This document shows positions 30,331-42,149 of a stretch of DNA of 64,000 nucleotides, piece by piece. Positions within the stretch are counted from its first letter, which is position 1. Each line of letters begins with the position of its first letter. The position numbers were made by a program, and so were the translations under genes. The stretch comes from Sacculina carcini. Taxonomy: Eukaryota; Arthropoda; Thecostraca; Sacculinidae. The notes under the pieces are model-generated. The model made no database searches. It saw nothing but the letters and a program-made list of their open reading frames with translations, and had not been told where the DNA came from. The DNA is taken from the NCBI GenBank assembly GCA_916048095.2, contig OU696574.1:5677587-5741586 (forward strand), in the 5' to 3' direction.

Positions 30331-32754
30331 CCGCAGTGCTATCCACCCTGCTGCAGGTATCCAATGATCTGTGGAGTGGTGGGCAGTGTCCAGCCTTTTG
30401 GGGACGGATGATCGTGATACCCATCTCGAAACAGGACAAATCGGGTGATCACCCGTCTGACTATCGCCCGATATTGCTGATCTCCAATCTCTGAAAACTG
30501 TTTGAGAAAATGGTTTGCAGACGTCTGGTGTGGTTTCTGGAACGCGGTCGGCTGTTTAATGATGATCATTGCGGATTTTGCCAGGGTCGTTCAACGTTAG
30601 ACCACTTGGTGACCATCGACTCTCGCGTACGTGAAAGCTTCACGCGAGGTCACGCGAGGTCGGGGCGATATTTTTGACATCGATAAGGCATATGACACCA
30701 CATGGCGACATGGAATTCTTAGCAAACTGCATCGCTGTGGTGTCAGAGGCAACATGGGGAGGTTTGTACACGATTTTTCCTTACACCGCAAATTATGTGT
30801 GCGTTTGGGGAACTCCCTGTCCCGTCTGTTCGATCAGGCAGAAGGCGTTCCACAGGGTAGTGTGCTCAGCGTGACCCTTTTTGCCATTATGGTCAACGAC
30901 ATTGATGTTCATTTGCCTCCCTCGATTGGACGGTCTCTATTTGTGGACGACTTTGCCATATGGTGTTCCTCCTGCAGCACTGACGCTGTGCAACGTCAGC
31001 TGCAGCTGGCAGCGAACAAAGTAGAGACCCGGGGAACGCGTAACGTCTTCCACTTCTCGACGTCCAAAACGGTCGGTGTACATTTCTTCCGCCGTCGAGG
31101 TGCCTGCCCTGATATGGAAGTGGAATTGTACGGCAGTGCTGAGTCATTCAAACGCACGGTTCGGTGTTTAGGGGTCACGTTGGACTCGCGCCTGGCCTAC
31201 ATCGGCCATATATTTCTGCTGAGAACCACATGTCTCAAAGCACTACATGTGCTGAAAACTGTATCACGCATGCGGTATGGAGCAGATCGACAGTCTCTTC
31301 TCCTTCTGTACCGCTCGTTAGTCAGGTCGCGTATCGATTACGCAAGCATCGTATATGATCTGGCTCGGAATCAGCAAAAAGCCGTTTGAATGTCGTACAC
31401 CACACATGGATACGCATTGCCACCGGCGCTTTTCTCACGTCGCCAATCGTCAGCCTCCTTGTTGAGGCTGATGAGGCTCCGCTTTCGCTCCGTCGTCAAG
31501 AGCTGGGCATGCGTTATTCTTGCAAGCTGTCAAGCACCCATGAATACCCCGCGTATGACGTAGTATTTTCCCATCATGTGACTGAGCAGCAGCACTTTCC
31601 AGGACATCAGTGTTCTGTGCTGTTTTGCCACAAAATGAAGGCACTGCTGGAGTCATGCGGAATGGGTGCTAACGACTTTCTCAGACAAGAATACACGGCG
31701 GAGTCACCATGGGAATTGGTCACACCCGAGGTTGACGTCTCGCTAGCAGCTCTGCCGAAACACCGTACAGTGCCAAGTGTGCTTCGATCAAACACACTGG
31801 AGCGGATTCATTCTTACGGACGGTATACTGCCGTGTATACTGATGTATCTAAGTAGGCCAGCGGTGTGGGGCGTGCGTTTGTAAGTGGAGGTACGTGCCG
31901 CTCGAGCACGCTGCCACCGAGCGCCTCCATTTACCGATCTGATCTTTACGCTATCCTGCTTGCCCTGGTTTTTATTCCCTCATCTCATTCTCATCTCATC
32001 TCGTTTTTAGTTTTATCGGACTCCATTAGTGCTTTAAATCCATTATCATTATCGTCATTCTCGTTCCATCCTTATCTCTCTTGACAACATCCACCACCAG
32101 GGCAAGCGTGTGAAGTTCTGCTGAATTTCGGTCCATATTGGTATTTTGTGCAACGAGCGAGTTGAGAGAGCCGCAAAAGAGCTGCTGAACTATACTTTTA
32201 TTCATTTTATTTTAACTTTGCCATTCCGCATTCGGACTTTTATCCTATCATCCATCGTTGTATTCGTTCTCGTTGGCAGCTCTCCTGAGATGAATGTGGT
32301 ACTAATACACTAAAAGTAGTGAAGCGTGAAATCGGACATTGGATGTGCTCTTATCGCCGGAAGAGGTCATAGGAGGTGGCGCTTTGTCGTCTACGTGTGG
32401 GTCATACGTACGACACGCATCGCCATCTTCTACTCGGACAACCTGAACCCAAGTGCTGCGCAAGTAATGTACGTCTCTCCGTGCATCACATCATGGTGGA
32501 ATGCCCATCATTCTCAGAGGCGCTTCAACGTTGTCTTGGATCCGTTCAGACTATTGACGAGGTTCTTGGAGAGGAGCAGTCGGTGGTCATTGATGACCGT
32601 TTTTTTAGTTTTACGGCTTTTGCCTTTTATAATTATTTATTGAGTTTTATTTTTCTGATATTCATATTCACATCACTCACCCTCACGGCTGTTTATTTCA
32701 TGGGTCCATTACGTTCACATACATTGTTTCAATTTATATTAGCTATTAACGGAC

Positions 32755-32768
32755 TGGGGGGGGGGGGT
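32755..32768 (+). repeat. Poly-G run
   Basis: An uninterrupted run of about a dozen G near the LINE 3' end. Confidence 0.85.
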
Positions 32769-32874
32769 GTCATATGGTCCTAGAGGCCGTTGCACCCCAA
32801 AAAGTCAATAAACTAACAACAAACAACAGAGTGTATTTGTTTATGGTAGTATAATATGTCTATGACAAGTCGTT

Positions 32875-33805
32875 TTTATGCCTCTCATTGCTGTTGACTA
32901 GGACTTGAGCACGCCATGGTGAACTGGATTTCTCAATAACACCATCTCGTAATCAATTTTCAACCACAGATTTGATAAATGCTCTATCAGATAATGAACA
33001 TTTGCAACTCTTCCATGGTATTGGTCGGCAATTAGGAGTGAGATTGGCGAATAGTGATGGATGTTCGACATTCATGTGTACTGAACAACATATCTTCAGT
33101 TTTGGTACCTGACCATTGAATCGGAATTCCTCTGACTCATGGTGCTTCATGAATTCCTGTCCTAGAATAAGCGGCGAACACATATCAGATAAAACAGAGA
33201 GTTTCATCTGCTGATATGTTTGATGGTTGATACACATCTCGCTGATACAATGCCGCTTCGTGCAGCTCGAGAATGGAGAAGAAGCCATACTGACAACATC
33301 TCTTGAATATAGAATATGAAGATCCAACGACCCAGCGTAATCTTTCCTTGTGCAGTTGTGGGTGCTGCCACTGTATACCATGGCCGCAATTTCTAAATTT
33401 TTCAGTGACTAGTGAACTCGATTTTCATGAGCTAGATCACGAAGAAGCGATGAAAGCAGACTTAACCTTTTCACTAGATTCAGTTTGTTTGGATGAACGC
33501 CATACTTTCAAAAAATGACACCGCTTACTACATTGGTATTCTGCATTTCTAGCCGGACAGCTGCATCTTGGATGATTGGTTCTTGCACAAAATTGGCACA
33601 GTGACGTCTTACGCCCGGTTTTAACAAGCTGTGATGCAGCACATTCAGCCAGGTTTTCTTGTGCAGATATACATTCATTTCGATTATCTTCAACACGGAC
33701 AGGGACAACTACGAGTATATTTGCAACCGTGACGTATGAAGCCGCGTTATGCTGCGCCATTTCGAGGCTCCTCGCAATTGATACTGCTTTGTCAAGCAAG
33801 CTCTA
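32875..33805 (-). pseudogene. Degraded Ty3/gypsy gag-protease-RT start
   Basis: Minus-strand frames give a gag C-terminus with Cys/His knuckle remnants (CQFCARTNHPRCSCP, then CSKRCHFLKV, first Cys spacing kept). The protease region follows, its DSG lost but flap and tail kept (LILGQEFMKHH, FRFNGQ), then the RT entry (a stop, then LRDGVIEKSSSPW). At least two frameshifts. Its RT/IN portion is not contiguous; the related-looking block 34701-36330 lies on the wrong side, so these are probably two copies. Confidence 0.7.
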
Positions 33806-34560
33806 GGCTTTTGCTGGCTATCAATATATCGTCTATGTACACGACGATGAAATTTAAGCCTCAGAGTATTGAATCCAACAGACGTTGCATTGGCTGGCCG
33901 CTATTACGCAAGCCAAACGGCATCCGCAACCTTTCAAAAGAACCAAATGGCGTGGTAATTGCCTAACCATTTAACGCTGCAGAAAAATCTTGTAGATATG
34001 GCACTGGGTATCTGTCCGGAGTTGTTACTCTGTTCAGAGCTCTATAATATCCACAATGACACCAATCAGAAGATGCCCGTTTCGAAACAAGATGGAGTGC
34101 CGATGCATAAGGAGTGTTACTCGGTCGTATTATGCCCTGTGCTAGCATCTTTTCAAACTCCGTTTTGACAATGTTCAGCCTAGCAGAATCAAGTTTTCGA
34201 GGTCGTCAAAACACAGGCTTACCATGTGTATGAATTCGTTGAAATACACCGTGTTTCGAAACGTCAGAAGTGACGAAAGTCGACAAAACCTCTGGGAATT
34301 ATTTGACAGTGACCTGGTAGTTCTCATGGTGACCAGACATGGGCACGGAGATCAGCAAAGGCGCATGTGAACCAGAACCGCGAACCTTGAGCTGCGTGGT
34401 ATTATCCATAACCTCACACTTTCTTGGGTTGACGCTAATATCATGATGCGAAAGGAAATCACACCCGATTATCGATATGTCAATATGTCGTAACGAGACG
34501 AATGACTAATCGTTGAGCAATAACAACGATGATGTATTCATAAGAAATCAAGATTAATTT
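33806..34560 (-). pseudogene. Degraded Mag-like gypsy protease-RT fragment
   Basis: Frames with several stops resemble element B closely: HDISVNPR, GVFQRIHT, FEKMLAQGIIRPS, YYRALNRVTTPDRYP and VYIDDILIAS (about 33825). Here the RT box is YIDD, supporting the view that YIDN in B is derived. Both ends abut the other gypsy family. Confidence 0.8.
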
Positions 34561-34700
34561 AAGATACTATAGATCACACAACAATGACAAACGCTTGGAA
34601 CAATAACAACGTACACCAAAGCTGCCAGGCTTGTGTTATGCCAGAAACCACCAAGAATGGTACAATAAGCCAAAGGGTACATTCTATTATCACTCCACCA

Positions 34701-36330
34701 TCACTCAAATTCCGCGTAACGTCTGTTACGCCGAATTATACGCCCCGATCGGTTGGTTGTAGGCAGGAAGCTGAGCACGTCTGCCGCCCCTTCTTCGCTT
34801 CCAGCTTGCTGAGCTCTGACCACCGACGGCGGCTCTTCTTCTGAAGCGTCGGCAGACGGCTGAATCTCAATATTTGTTGACTGCGGCGCATCCAGATGGT
34901 CTTCGACACTGCTGTCCGGTAACTCTGTCACCACTCGCTTGCATATGTCTAAATGGGCGCACTCATCTGCAGTTTGACCCCGTACCGGCTCCAGCCACAC
35001 GTTAGGACCTCGAGACCATATCACTTTGCGCGGCCCCCTGAACAAAGGGTCCAGTCCTTTTCTTGTCTCGTTTCGAATCATCACGCTGTCACCCTGTGAA
35101 ATGCTGCGTCTTGACGGTTCTACTCTGCCATTGTCGTAATATTTCTTGTAGTATTGCCGGGACCGATTTGTATTCTGCTCTACCTCGCTTTGCACGGCCA
35201 TAACGGTGGCTCGGGTTTCTGCGGCCACGTCACTAGGGTCGATAACACCTGCGTTCTCACTGCGTACAAAATAGCCTGGAGATCGGAGAGTTCTACCGAA
35301 GATGACGTCATAGGGAGCCTTTTTCGTCGACCGATTCACTGTATTATTGACATAAAAGGCCGACTACCTAACCACTGAAGGCCACTCTTCTTGACTCTTT
35401 CCTTGTTCTGCTAGGAGACACCTGATAGTTTGCTTGCATTTTTGAACAGCCCGTTCGGCGCTACCGTCCGCCTGTGGATGATATGGACTTGTGTGTCGTT
35501 TTTCGATGCCCAGTTCCTGACACATGTATTGTACGACACTGCCGTCCACATTTCCACCTTGATCTGTGACCATAATACGCGGTATTCCATGACGATATAT
35601 CCATTCGGTTTTAAGAGCTCTCACGACTGAATCAGACAACTGGTCATACATTGGTGCCATTTCAACCATCTTAGAAAAATTATCCACCATAACCAACAGG
35701 TAACGAAATCCCTCCTCGCTCCAAGGTAGGGTAGCGATGTCCATTGATAATGACTCCCTTGGCTCTGAGGCATCGTAATCAGGTGAACACATCGTGACTC
35801 TAGGTTCATGGGATCGTTTGTTGGCTGCGCACACTTTGCACCTTCTGCAGACGATCTCCACTGTAGAGTCCATTCCTATCCAATATTAGTTCGGACGAAT
35901 AAGGGACAGAGTCTTCTGCTTGCCAAAATGACCACGTTTGTGATGTTTTTCGACGATTGGTGTGTGTAACCGATCGGCCACTACAACTCTTTCATTCTTC
36001 ATTGATATGTCGTTGCACAATTTTAGCTTACTGCAGCGACGGAACCTTCCTTCCTTCACCGCTCCATTTGCTGCCAGCTGTCGCTTAGCGAACGCTATCG
36101 CTGGGTCATCGTTCTGTGCCTCCGCTAACATGTCCAGGTCAACCTGCCGAACATAGTGTGCATGCCGATCGACACACTCATCTTCATCTGTAATTTGCCG
36201 ATCGACCCGGGACGGTATGCGACTGAGTCAGTCGGCAACCTGGTTGCTGGATCCTTTACGGTATATCACCTCGTAGTTGTGAAACGCTTCTAACTCAACC
36301 AGCCATCGGGCGAATTTTCCCCTGGGATCC
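34701..36330 (-). pseudogene. Degraded Ty3/gypsy RNase H-integrase block
   Basis: Minus-strand frames in order: RNase H end (YEVIYRKGSSNQVAD, then a stop before LSRIPSR); integrase zinc region (HHKRGHFGKQKTLSLIRPN, CRRCKVC); core with catalytic MDIATLP, VTDQGG and ERAVQ acidic residues; and an integrase tail (34701-35339) with KKYYDNGRV and FRGPRKVIW. Three frame breaks. The left end stops 140 bp before the Mag-like fragment. Confidence 0.82.
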
Positions 36331-36339
36331 TTCCAGCAA

Positions 36340-39300
36340 ACCATTGCCCTGTGGATGATAAGCTGTCGTGCGAAGACGGTGAAATCCGACGAGCGAAGAC
36401 AATTCCTGGAACAGCTCAGACTCGAATTGGGATCCTCGATCCGTCACCAGATAAACTGGGACACCGAAGCGAGATACCTACGTGCTCATCAATGGCCTGG
36501 CCACTGATGCTGCAGTGATTTCACAGAGAGGAGCTGCTTCGAGCCACCGGGTAGAACGATCAATGCACGTCAGTATGTACCGATACGGGCATGCGAACGG
36601 CTGACCAGGTGGCAGCTGCGGCGGCAGATGACCTACTAAATCAATGTGCATGATTTCAAATCGCGCGGCGGCTGGTGTCAATTCACTCAGTGGTGTTTTG
36701 TGTGTCGGTGGATCTTCGCTTGTTGACAGTTCTGACAGTCTTTTACCCACTGCTGGATGTCTCTGTCCATGTGAGGCCAGATGTAACGCTGCTTGCTGAG
36801 CTTACATGTTGACAGTCGACCGGGATGTGACGGCTGATGAAGGAGATCGAATACACCACGGCGGCATGTCTTTGGTATATACGGTCGAGGATGGGGCGTC
36901 GACACGTCACACCACAACACATGATCTCCGGAGATTTTGATGGCCTTCAGGCTGTCAGTGGCGACGATGGTTTCCTCGTCAGATGCCTGTGCTGCTGCAA
37001 TTGCAGGTATATCAAAAACATCGACGTGGACACTGTTGATAGATCGTGACAGACAATCCGCGACCACATTTTCACAGCCACGAATGTACTGCACGTCGGC
37101 TACATACTCAGTGATAAGTCCCCAGTGGCGCTGCTGGCGATCCAGCTTAGCCGGTCGCTGACTACGGAAAGCTGTCATCATGGGCTTGTGGTCTGTCATG
37201 AGAGTGACTGACCTGCCTTCAATGCAATGCCGGAAATGTACAACCGCCAGATACGCCGCCAACAACTCTTTGTCGGAGGTGGAGTAGCGCTGTTCTGTGG
37301 CAGACAATTTGCGAGAGAAAAACGAGATCGGCTTCGCCTCGCCGTCCACCATCTGGTGGAGTGCGGCCCCAACCGCTCGACTCGACGCATCAGTCACTAG
37401 AATGAAATCCTGTGACTGTGGATACGGATGAGGAAGCTGGCAAGCATTGCTCAGCATGACTTTACTGGCCTCGAACGCGTTGTCCGCAGCCTCATTCCAA
37501 TCCAATTGTTTTGATTTGGGCTGTGTTTGCATCAGCTCAGACAACGGAAACACAGTATCGGCGAAGTTCGGCATCATTCGTCGATAGTACCCCAGCATGC
37601 CAAGATACCGCCGAAGACCCTGGGAGTCCGCCGGTCGATCCATTTGGATGATAGTGTCGACTCGTTCTGGCGGTGGTGAGACAACATCAGGTGATACATG
37701 ATGGCCGAGGAAGGTGACAGAGCTGACGCAAAATCGACATTTCTCCACCGACAAGCGTAGCTGGTATCTCTCCAAGATGCTGAACACTGCATGTAGATCT
37801 TTATAATGTTGGTCCTCCGTCTCTGAATACACGAGTAGATCATCCAAGTACACGAACACACAGGAAACATCGCGAAAGATCGTTTCCATAAAACGTTGAA
37901 ACGTAGCGGAGGCATTTCTAAGCCCCAGCGGCATGTACATGTACTCGAATAAGCCAAAAGGTGTTGTTACGGCTGTGTTTTTGTGTCTTCAGGGGTCATC
38001 GGGATGAAATAGAAGGCCTTGAGTAAGTCCAGTTTGGAATATACACGCTTACCTCTCAGCTTGTTGGACAGGTCGTGTATATGCGGCAATGGGTAGCGGT
38101 CCGGTACAGTTTTCACATTGAGCGCGCGGTAATCTCCTGTTACTCTAAATTCGCCTGGAGTATTTTTAGCCACCAAATGCAACGGTGATGACCACGGACT
38201 GCTTGATGGCCGTATGATACCCTGCTGAAGCAATTTATCGAACTCCCTTCGGGCAGCTTCTTCGCGTTCTGGAGTGAGACGCCGTGGTGAAGAGAAAACT
38301 GGACAAGAATTACCGGTGTCAATCACGTGTTTTAACCCGTGCTCAGCTGGTTCGTCTAGCATTTGACGCGGCGTCGTGAGCGATGGATGAACATCGAGTA
38401 GCTGACGTAAGCGACGCGGACTATCATCGATGTTTTTCATCACCAGACTACAGGCATTTGCCTTCGTGAATGTTATGGGTGTACAACAGTTTGTGGCAGC
38501 ATCACGTAGTTTACCGGCTCGACAGTCTACCAGAAGCCCATGGTAAGCCCAAAAATCCTGCCCCAATAGGGGGAAGACAACGTCAGCCACCACAAACGTC
38601 CAATATAACTTTCTCCTCAAATGCGGTATAATAATGGTCATGTAAGTCTCACCGTGAACTGGGATATGTTATCCAGAAGCGGATGACAGGCGGACTGCAG
38701 TCGGCTGTACGGTAATATGACTCACACACGATGGAGGAACGACAGACAATCCTGCACCTATGTCGACAATGAAATTCTTTTTCAACTTGTCGGCCTCGAC
38801 TGCGACTCGTGTGAGTGGCAGACCGGAGGCCGCAGCGACTCCGACCTGCCTCGTCAGTTTTCCGCCGGCTGCGGAGATGAAGGACAAGAATCTGGCTGCA
38901 CACACGCTCGGTTTTTATCAGGCCACGTGCACCAGTCTCGGCAGGTGTGAGCATTCGGTCCAAAATATATGTGCGCCCGACACACCAATGGTCGCTGATT
39001 TCTGTTGAACGGTCGCACACCTCGCGGTACTCCAGTGTCACCATCAGGGCGCGTGTTTGAACCAGAGTTATATCGCCGGCGGTCACTTGGCGCAGCTGGC
39101 TGAGCATCTGAACCAGCACTATACTGTTACGTCCTGGCAGTCGAGGACGGTACTTCCCGAGATGCCCGCACTGAAAAACACTGCGACTTACGCTCACACT
39201 TGTTTAGCAGCGGTACTAAATCATCTTCCAATTTACCCAACTTGTTGAGGGAATATCCTGTTGGGCCGCCAACACCACGTCGGCAGTTGATGGTAGAGCT

Positions 39301-39710
39301 TGCACAAATTTGTGTCTAACTAGGTCTTCGCCAACCCCAACTTCAGCGGCTACACTCATTAGCTCTTGCAAAAATGCAGTCGGGCGACCGACCATCTGAG
39401 TGTGAGAGAGTAGTACTTAAAAAAAATTTGACGCGCTACTCGATACCCGCTTGATGTGAAATTGGGCTTCAACTATAGCAAACCAAGCATCAGCGGAAGC
39501 GTCCATAAATTGCGGCGCACGAATCTGAACAGCAAAAATGCTCTCACCTGATTCAGTCATTGTGATAAACGACCAACAGTCGAACTCCTCACTCGAGGAA
39601 TCAGTTTGTAGCGTGAGTTCAAGACCAGCGGATGTGAGTGCACGTGCGTATATTTGCGTCGGCACACAGAAATGAAGACAACCACACTGAAGGACGCCGA
39701 GACAACGCAA
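36340..39710 (-). pseudogene. Degraded Ty3/gypsy element H: gag to integrase core
   Basis: Starting high: gag N-terminus (39417-39710, APQFMDASADAWFAIVEAQF); gag remnants and protease with DIGA for DTGA (38669-39197); RT (37967-38641 GDYRALN, KLDLLKAFYFIP; then 37940 onward MPLGLRNASATFQ, VYLDDLLVYS); RNase H (LVTDASSRAVG, DKELLAAY, TDHKPM); and integrase (HQPSHPGRLSTCK, HIDLVG, then VTDRGSQFE) ending abruptly near 36340. RT is split by a frameshift at about 37950. Sequence is closest to the element at 42150-44895. No LTR was found at either end. Confidence 0.85.
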
Positions 39711-40070
39711 AAGCTCTGGCGGTAAAACGACAGCTCATATACCCACAGGAAATCAGCCTCGCGTCTTACGCGCACCGCGAAAAACCAAAAACATTATTAG
39801 AAATTATAAAATATGGCAAAACTGAAAATTACCCAAACAAAGTAAAAAGACAGGTTTCAATTCCAACCAGAACATATTTTCCACAAAAAAACATAAAAAA
39901 CACTATAACTTGAATTGTTGTTGTTGTTGTTGTTATTGGTTCGGCATATATCACAGGTTAGGCTCAGATGCAGGGATCACACAATGCAACTTTTTTGTTA
40001 CACAAGCATCATAAATGCATGCTACTCGTGTTGCCTTAACCTAAAGCTATAAAAATAATACACCGGTGTC
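39711..40070. other. Non-coding, with (GTT)n at 39914-39936
   Basis: AT-rich with a short GTT microsatellite. No element boundary recognised. Confidence 0.5.
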
Positions 40071-40904
40071 TTGGACGTGCAGGTGATTCTGAATGGTGCC
40101 ACTCTTGAGGTATATTGCATTGTTGTTAGTGGCTTACTGGGTGGCGTCAAATCAATTTTTGGGATGGACGTCATTAGGCAGCTTGGCGGCGTGCATATTG
40201 GAGAGCAGGGTATCATATTTGGAAGCTGTTCCACCTGCTGCAAAGCAATTTTCAACTTTGACGATTCTAACCGTGGTAACATGGACATTTCTACTGCAAC
40301 ACACTACTCACATGATAATCGTAATGGTAGATCGTCTTGTGACGTCGAGGATTTCTTGGAGGTACATGACTCTGATTTCGACGCCAGGTTCAGTGTTGGG
40401 CAGTGGACCGTTTCTTGGCGGCGGAAGATTGTTGTGGAGCCCAAATTGAGTAACACTGTCAGTGAGTACATCGGTGTTCAGGATGAGGCGATACTAGACG
40501 AGTGGAGACGGGAAATTGAGGACTGGATCAGTAAAGATTGACTTAGTGAATGTAAAGATCTGTCAGATGTTGAGGGAATTTGGCCTTTGATGGCGGTAGT
40601 TCAGAAAAGTAAAGGAAAATTACGGCCTGTATTGAATTACAGGGAGCTCAACGAGTATGTCAGTTGTCATCCCGTCCTTGATGTTGCTGTGTGTGATGAG
40701 ATTATGAGGAAGTGGAGGAGGTTTTCGGAACAAGTCAAATTTGTCGATTTAAAGTCTGCGTATCTGCAGGTACACGTAGATGAGTCGCTTTGGCGTTATC
40801 AGCGAGTGAGGTATAATGGCCGCTTGTACTATCTTACTCGCTTAGGATTCGGGCTTAACAATGCGCCAAAGGCAATGTCAATAATCGTGAATGCAGTGAT
40901 TTGA
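40071..40904 (+). pseudogene. Fragment of gypsy-like family G: protease to RT start
   Basis: Plus-strand frames encode a protease-like tail (IFGMDVIRQLGGV) and RT entry (LMAVVQKSKGKLRPVLNYRELNEYV, then FVDLKSAYLQVHVDESLW and YLTRLGFGLNNAPKAMS). The VDLKSAYLQ and LTRLGFGLN boxes identify a distinct LTR-element family that also supplies the minus-strand pieces at 47817-48853 and 50414-53005. One stop separates the frames. The fragment ends before the DD box. Confidence 0.75.
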
Positions 40905-40949
40905 ATTTAACAGATGACAATAGGTAAAGATGAGGAAAGAATTTTATGC

Positions 40950-41662
40950 AACTGAAATTTAGAAAACATTTATTCGACAATGTTATTGATAAAAAATAAT
41001 TGTCTACACTTGGCAGGGAGAACTGTCCAGATCTATCGAACGAGTCGGATTTTCTTCACTACAGAATATACCCGGACAGTATCACCCTGCGACTGATTGC
41101 AGAAGTTGTCAACATGACTGGTATTGTGCAGCTCACTATTTTCACATTATCCTCACGCAAAACTATCGACAATATTTGAACTAGCTGCAGTTTTGAGAAT
41201 TAGAAATCAGCAGCATAAGCACAGTTTCATGCACTGATAACAATTTCACTTATTAAATGATAAATTATTTTTTATCAACGAGAACTTGTAACGCTTAGAC
41301 TCCAAAAGTATACAAACACCGGCCACGGCGTGGAACAGAATAAGAATGTATTGCATTTCCTGCGGGCTTATATAGGGTCGGTCAGGTCATGTCGTGTCAT
41401 CAGTTGATTGGTCCACGTCAGCAGTAACACGGTCACACATACAGGACAAATCCGTCAATACACAAAGCGCGTAACATTACATTAATTTACAAACATTAAT
41501 TAAGGCGGTGATTCATATAAACATAATGTTCAAACGTAATTAAATTAAATGATCACAAATCAATTCATAAAAAGAAAGAACAAACAACCGCAGCTCACAC
41601 ACTCTCGATGAGGGATGCCAATCGAGACCAATCTGGATCAAACATTGTTGCCACTCACTATA
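40950..41662 (-). repeat. 3' LTR region of the gypsy element at 42150-44895
   Basis: On the minus strand a purine tract (GGTAGGGGGAGTCC, 41663-41676) precedes TATAGTGAGTGG, matching the TRIM arrangement (GGTGGGGGGAGTCC then TGTGGTGCG). A TATATAA box at 41368-41374 suggests the U3/R boundary downstream. The distal boundary is not fixed, so the left coordinate is approximate. Confidence 0.5.
41368..41389 (-). promoter_or_regulatory. TATA box and AGGTCA-type half-sites in the LTR
   Basis: TATATAA (41368-41374, minus). The adjacent plus-strand CGGTCAGGTCA (41379-41389) gives two overlapping half-sites just upstream in LTR orientation. Confidence 0.5.
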
Positions 41663-41676
41663 GGACTCCCCCTACC

Positions 41677-42149
41677 AGAGCGGAGCTGGGCGATACACGG
41701 ACAAGGTTGATACATAAGACACACGAGAGAATACACACGGCGTACGTTCAAACACTGCGCCAGCTGATAACCTAAATTACACATACATACTAATGGTGAT
41801 GACGGTGATGATGATCATGATGACAAAAAATGATGATGAGGACATATGTATAGCAAATATATAACAATAAACACTATATGAAATATTGCACAATAACATC
41901 AGCAAGCAGGAAACAGCAGTGAACGACGTGCGCCCCACTGTACTACACAGGCCTACTCTGGCATACAGCAGATATACGGAGTAGCTCGTGCAGAGACGTG
42001 AGACGTGGGTGTTAAAGGTATACACGAATAAACCTAGAAATATAAATGGAGACAATGCGACAAATGCAACAAAATCAGCAATGGACGAAACTCGAAAAAC
42101 TATAGAGATAAGTCAAATCAAAACGTGAGTCTCGAAATCAAGGCTATGG
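41677..42149. other. 3' untranslated internal region of the gypsy element
   Basis: Between the pol stop and the polypurine tract. No ORF of note; ATC/GAT-rich simple stretch near 41790-41830. Confidence 0.45.

Larger units (their letters stand above)
28618..32830 (+). pseudogene. I/Jockey-type LINE with RNase H, 5'-truncated, many stops
   Basis: Collinear frames give, in order: endonuclease C-terminal half (HPFWGCDA, ALDLSLCSP, SDHFPIW); linker (28860-29630, duplicated); RT (30261-31389: DYRPILLIS, FDIDKAYDTTW, EGVPQGSVLS, FVDDFAIW, LGVTLDSRL); RNase H (31386-32090: AVYTDVSK, then ASGVG after a stop, and SDSISAL); and a C-terminal Cys/His segment (32376 onward: RVGHTYDTH, HHIMVECP). The end near 32806 is A-rich with AATAAA. 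An RNase H domain plus terminal Cys/His motif fits I-group LINEs. The 5' truncation (endonuclease begins mid-domain), frameshifts and stops mark it as long dead. Confidence 0.85.
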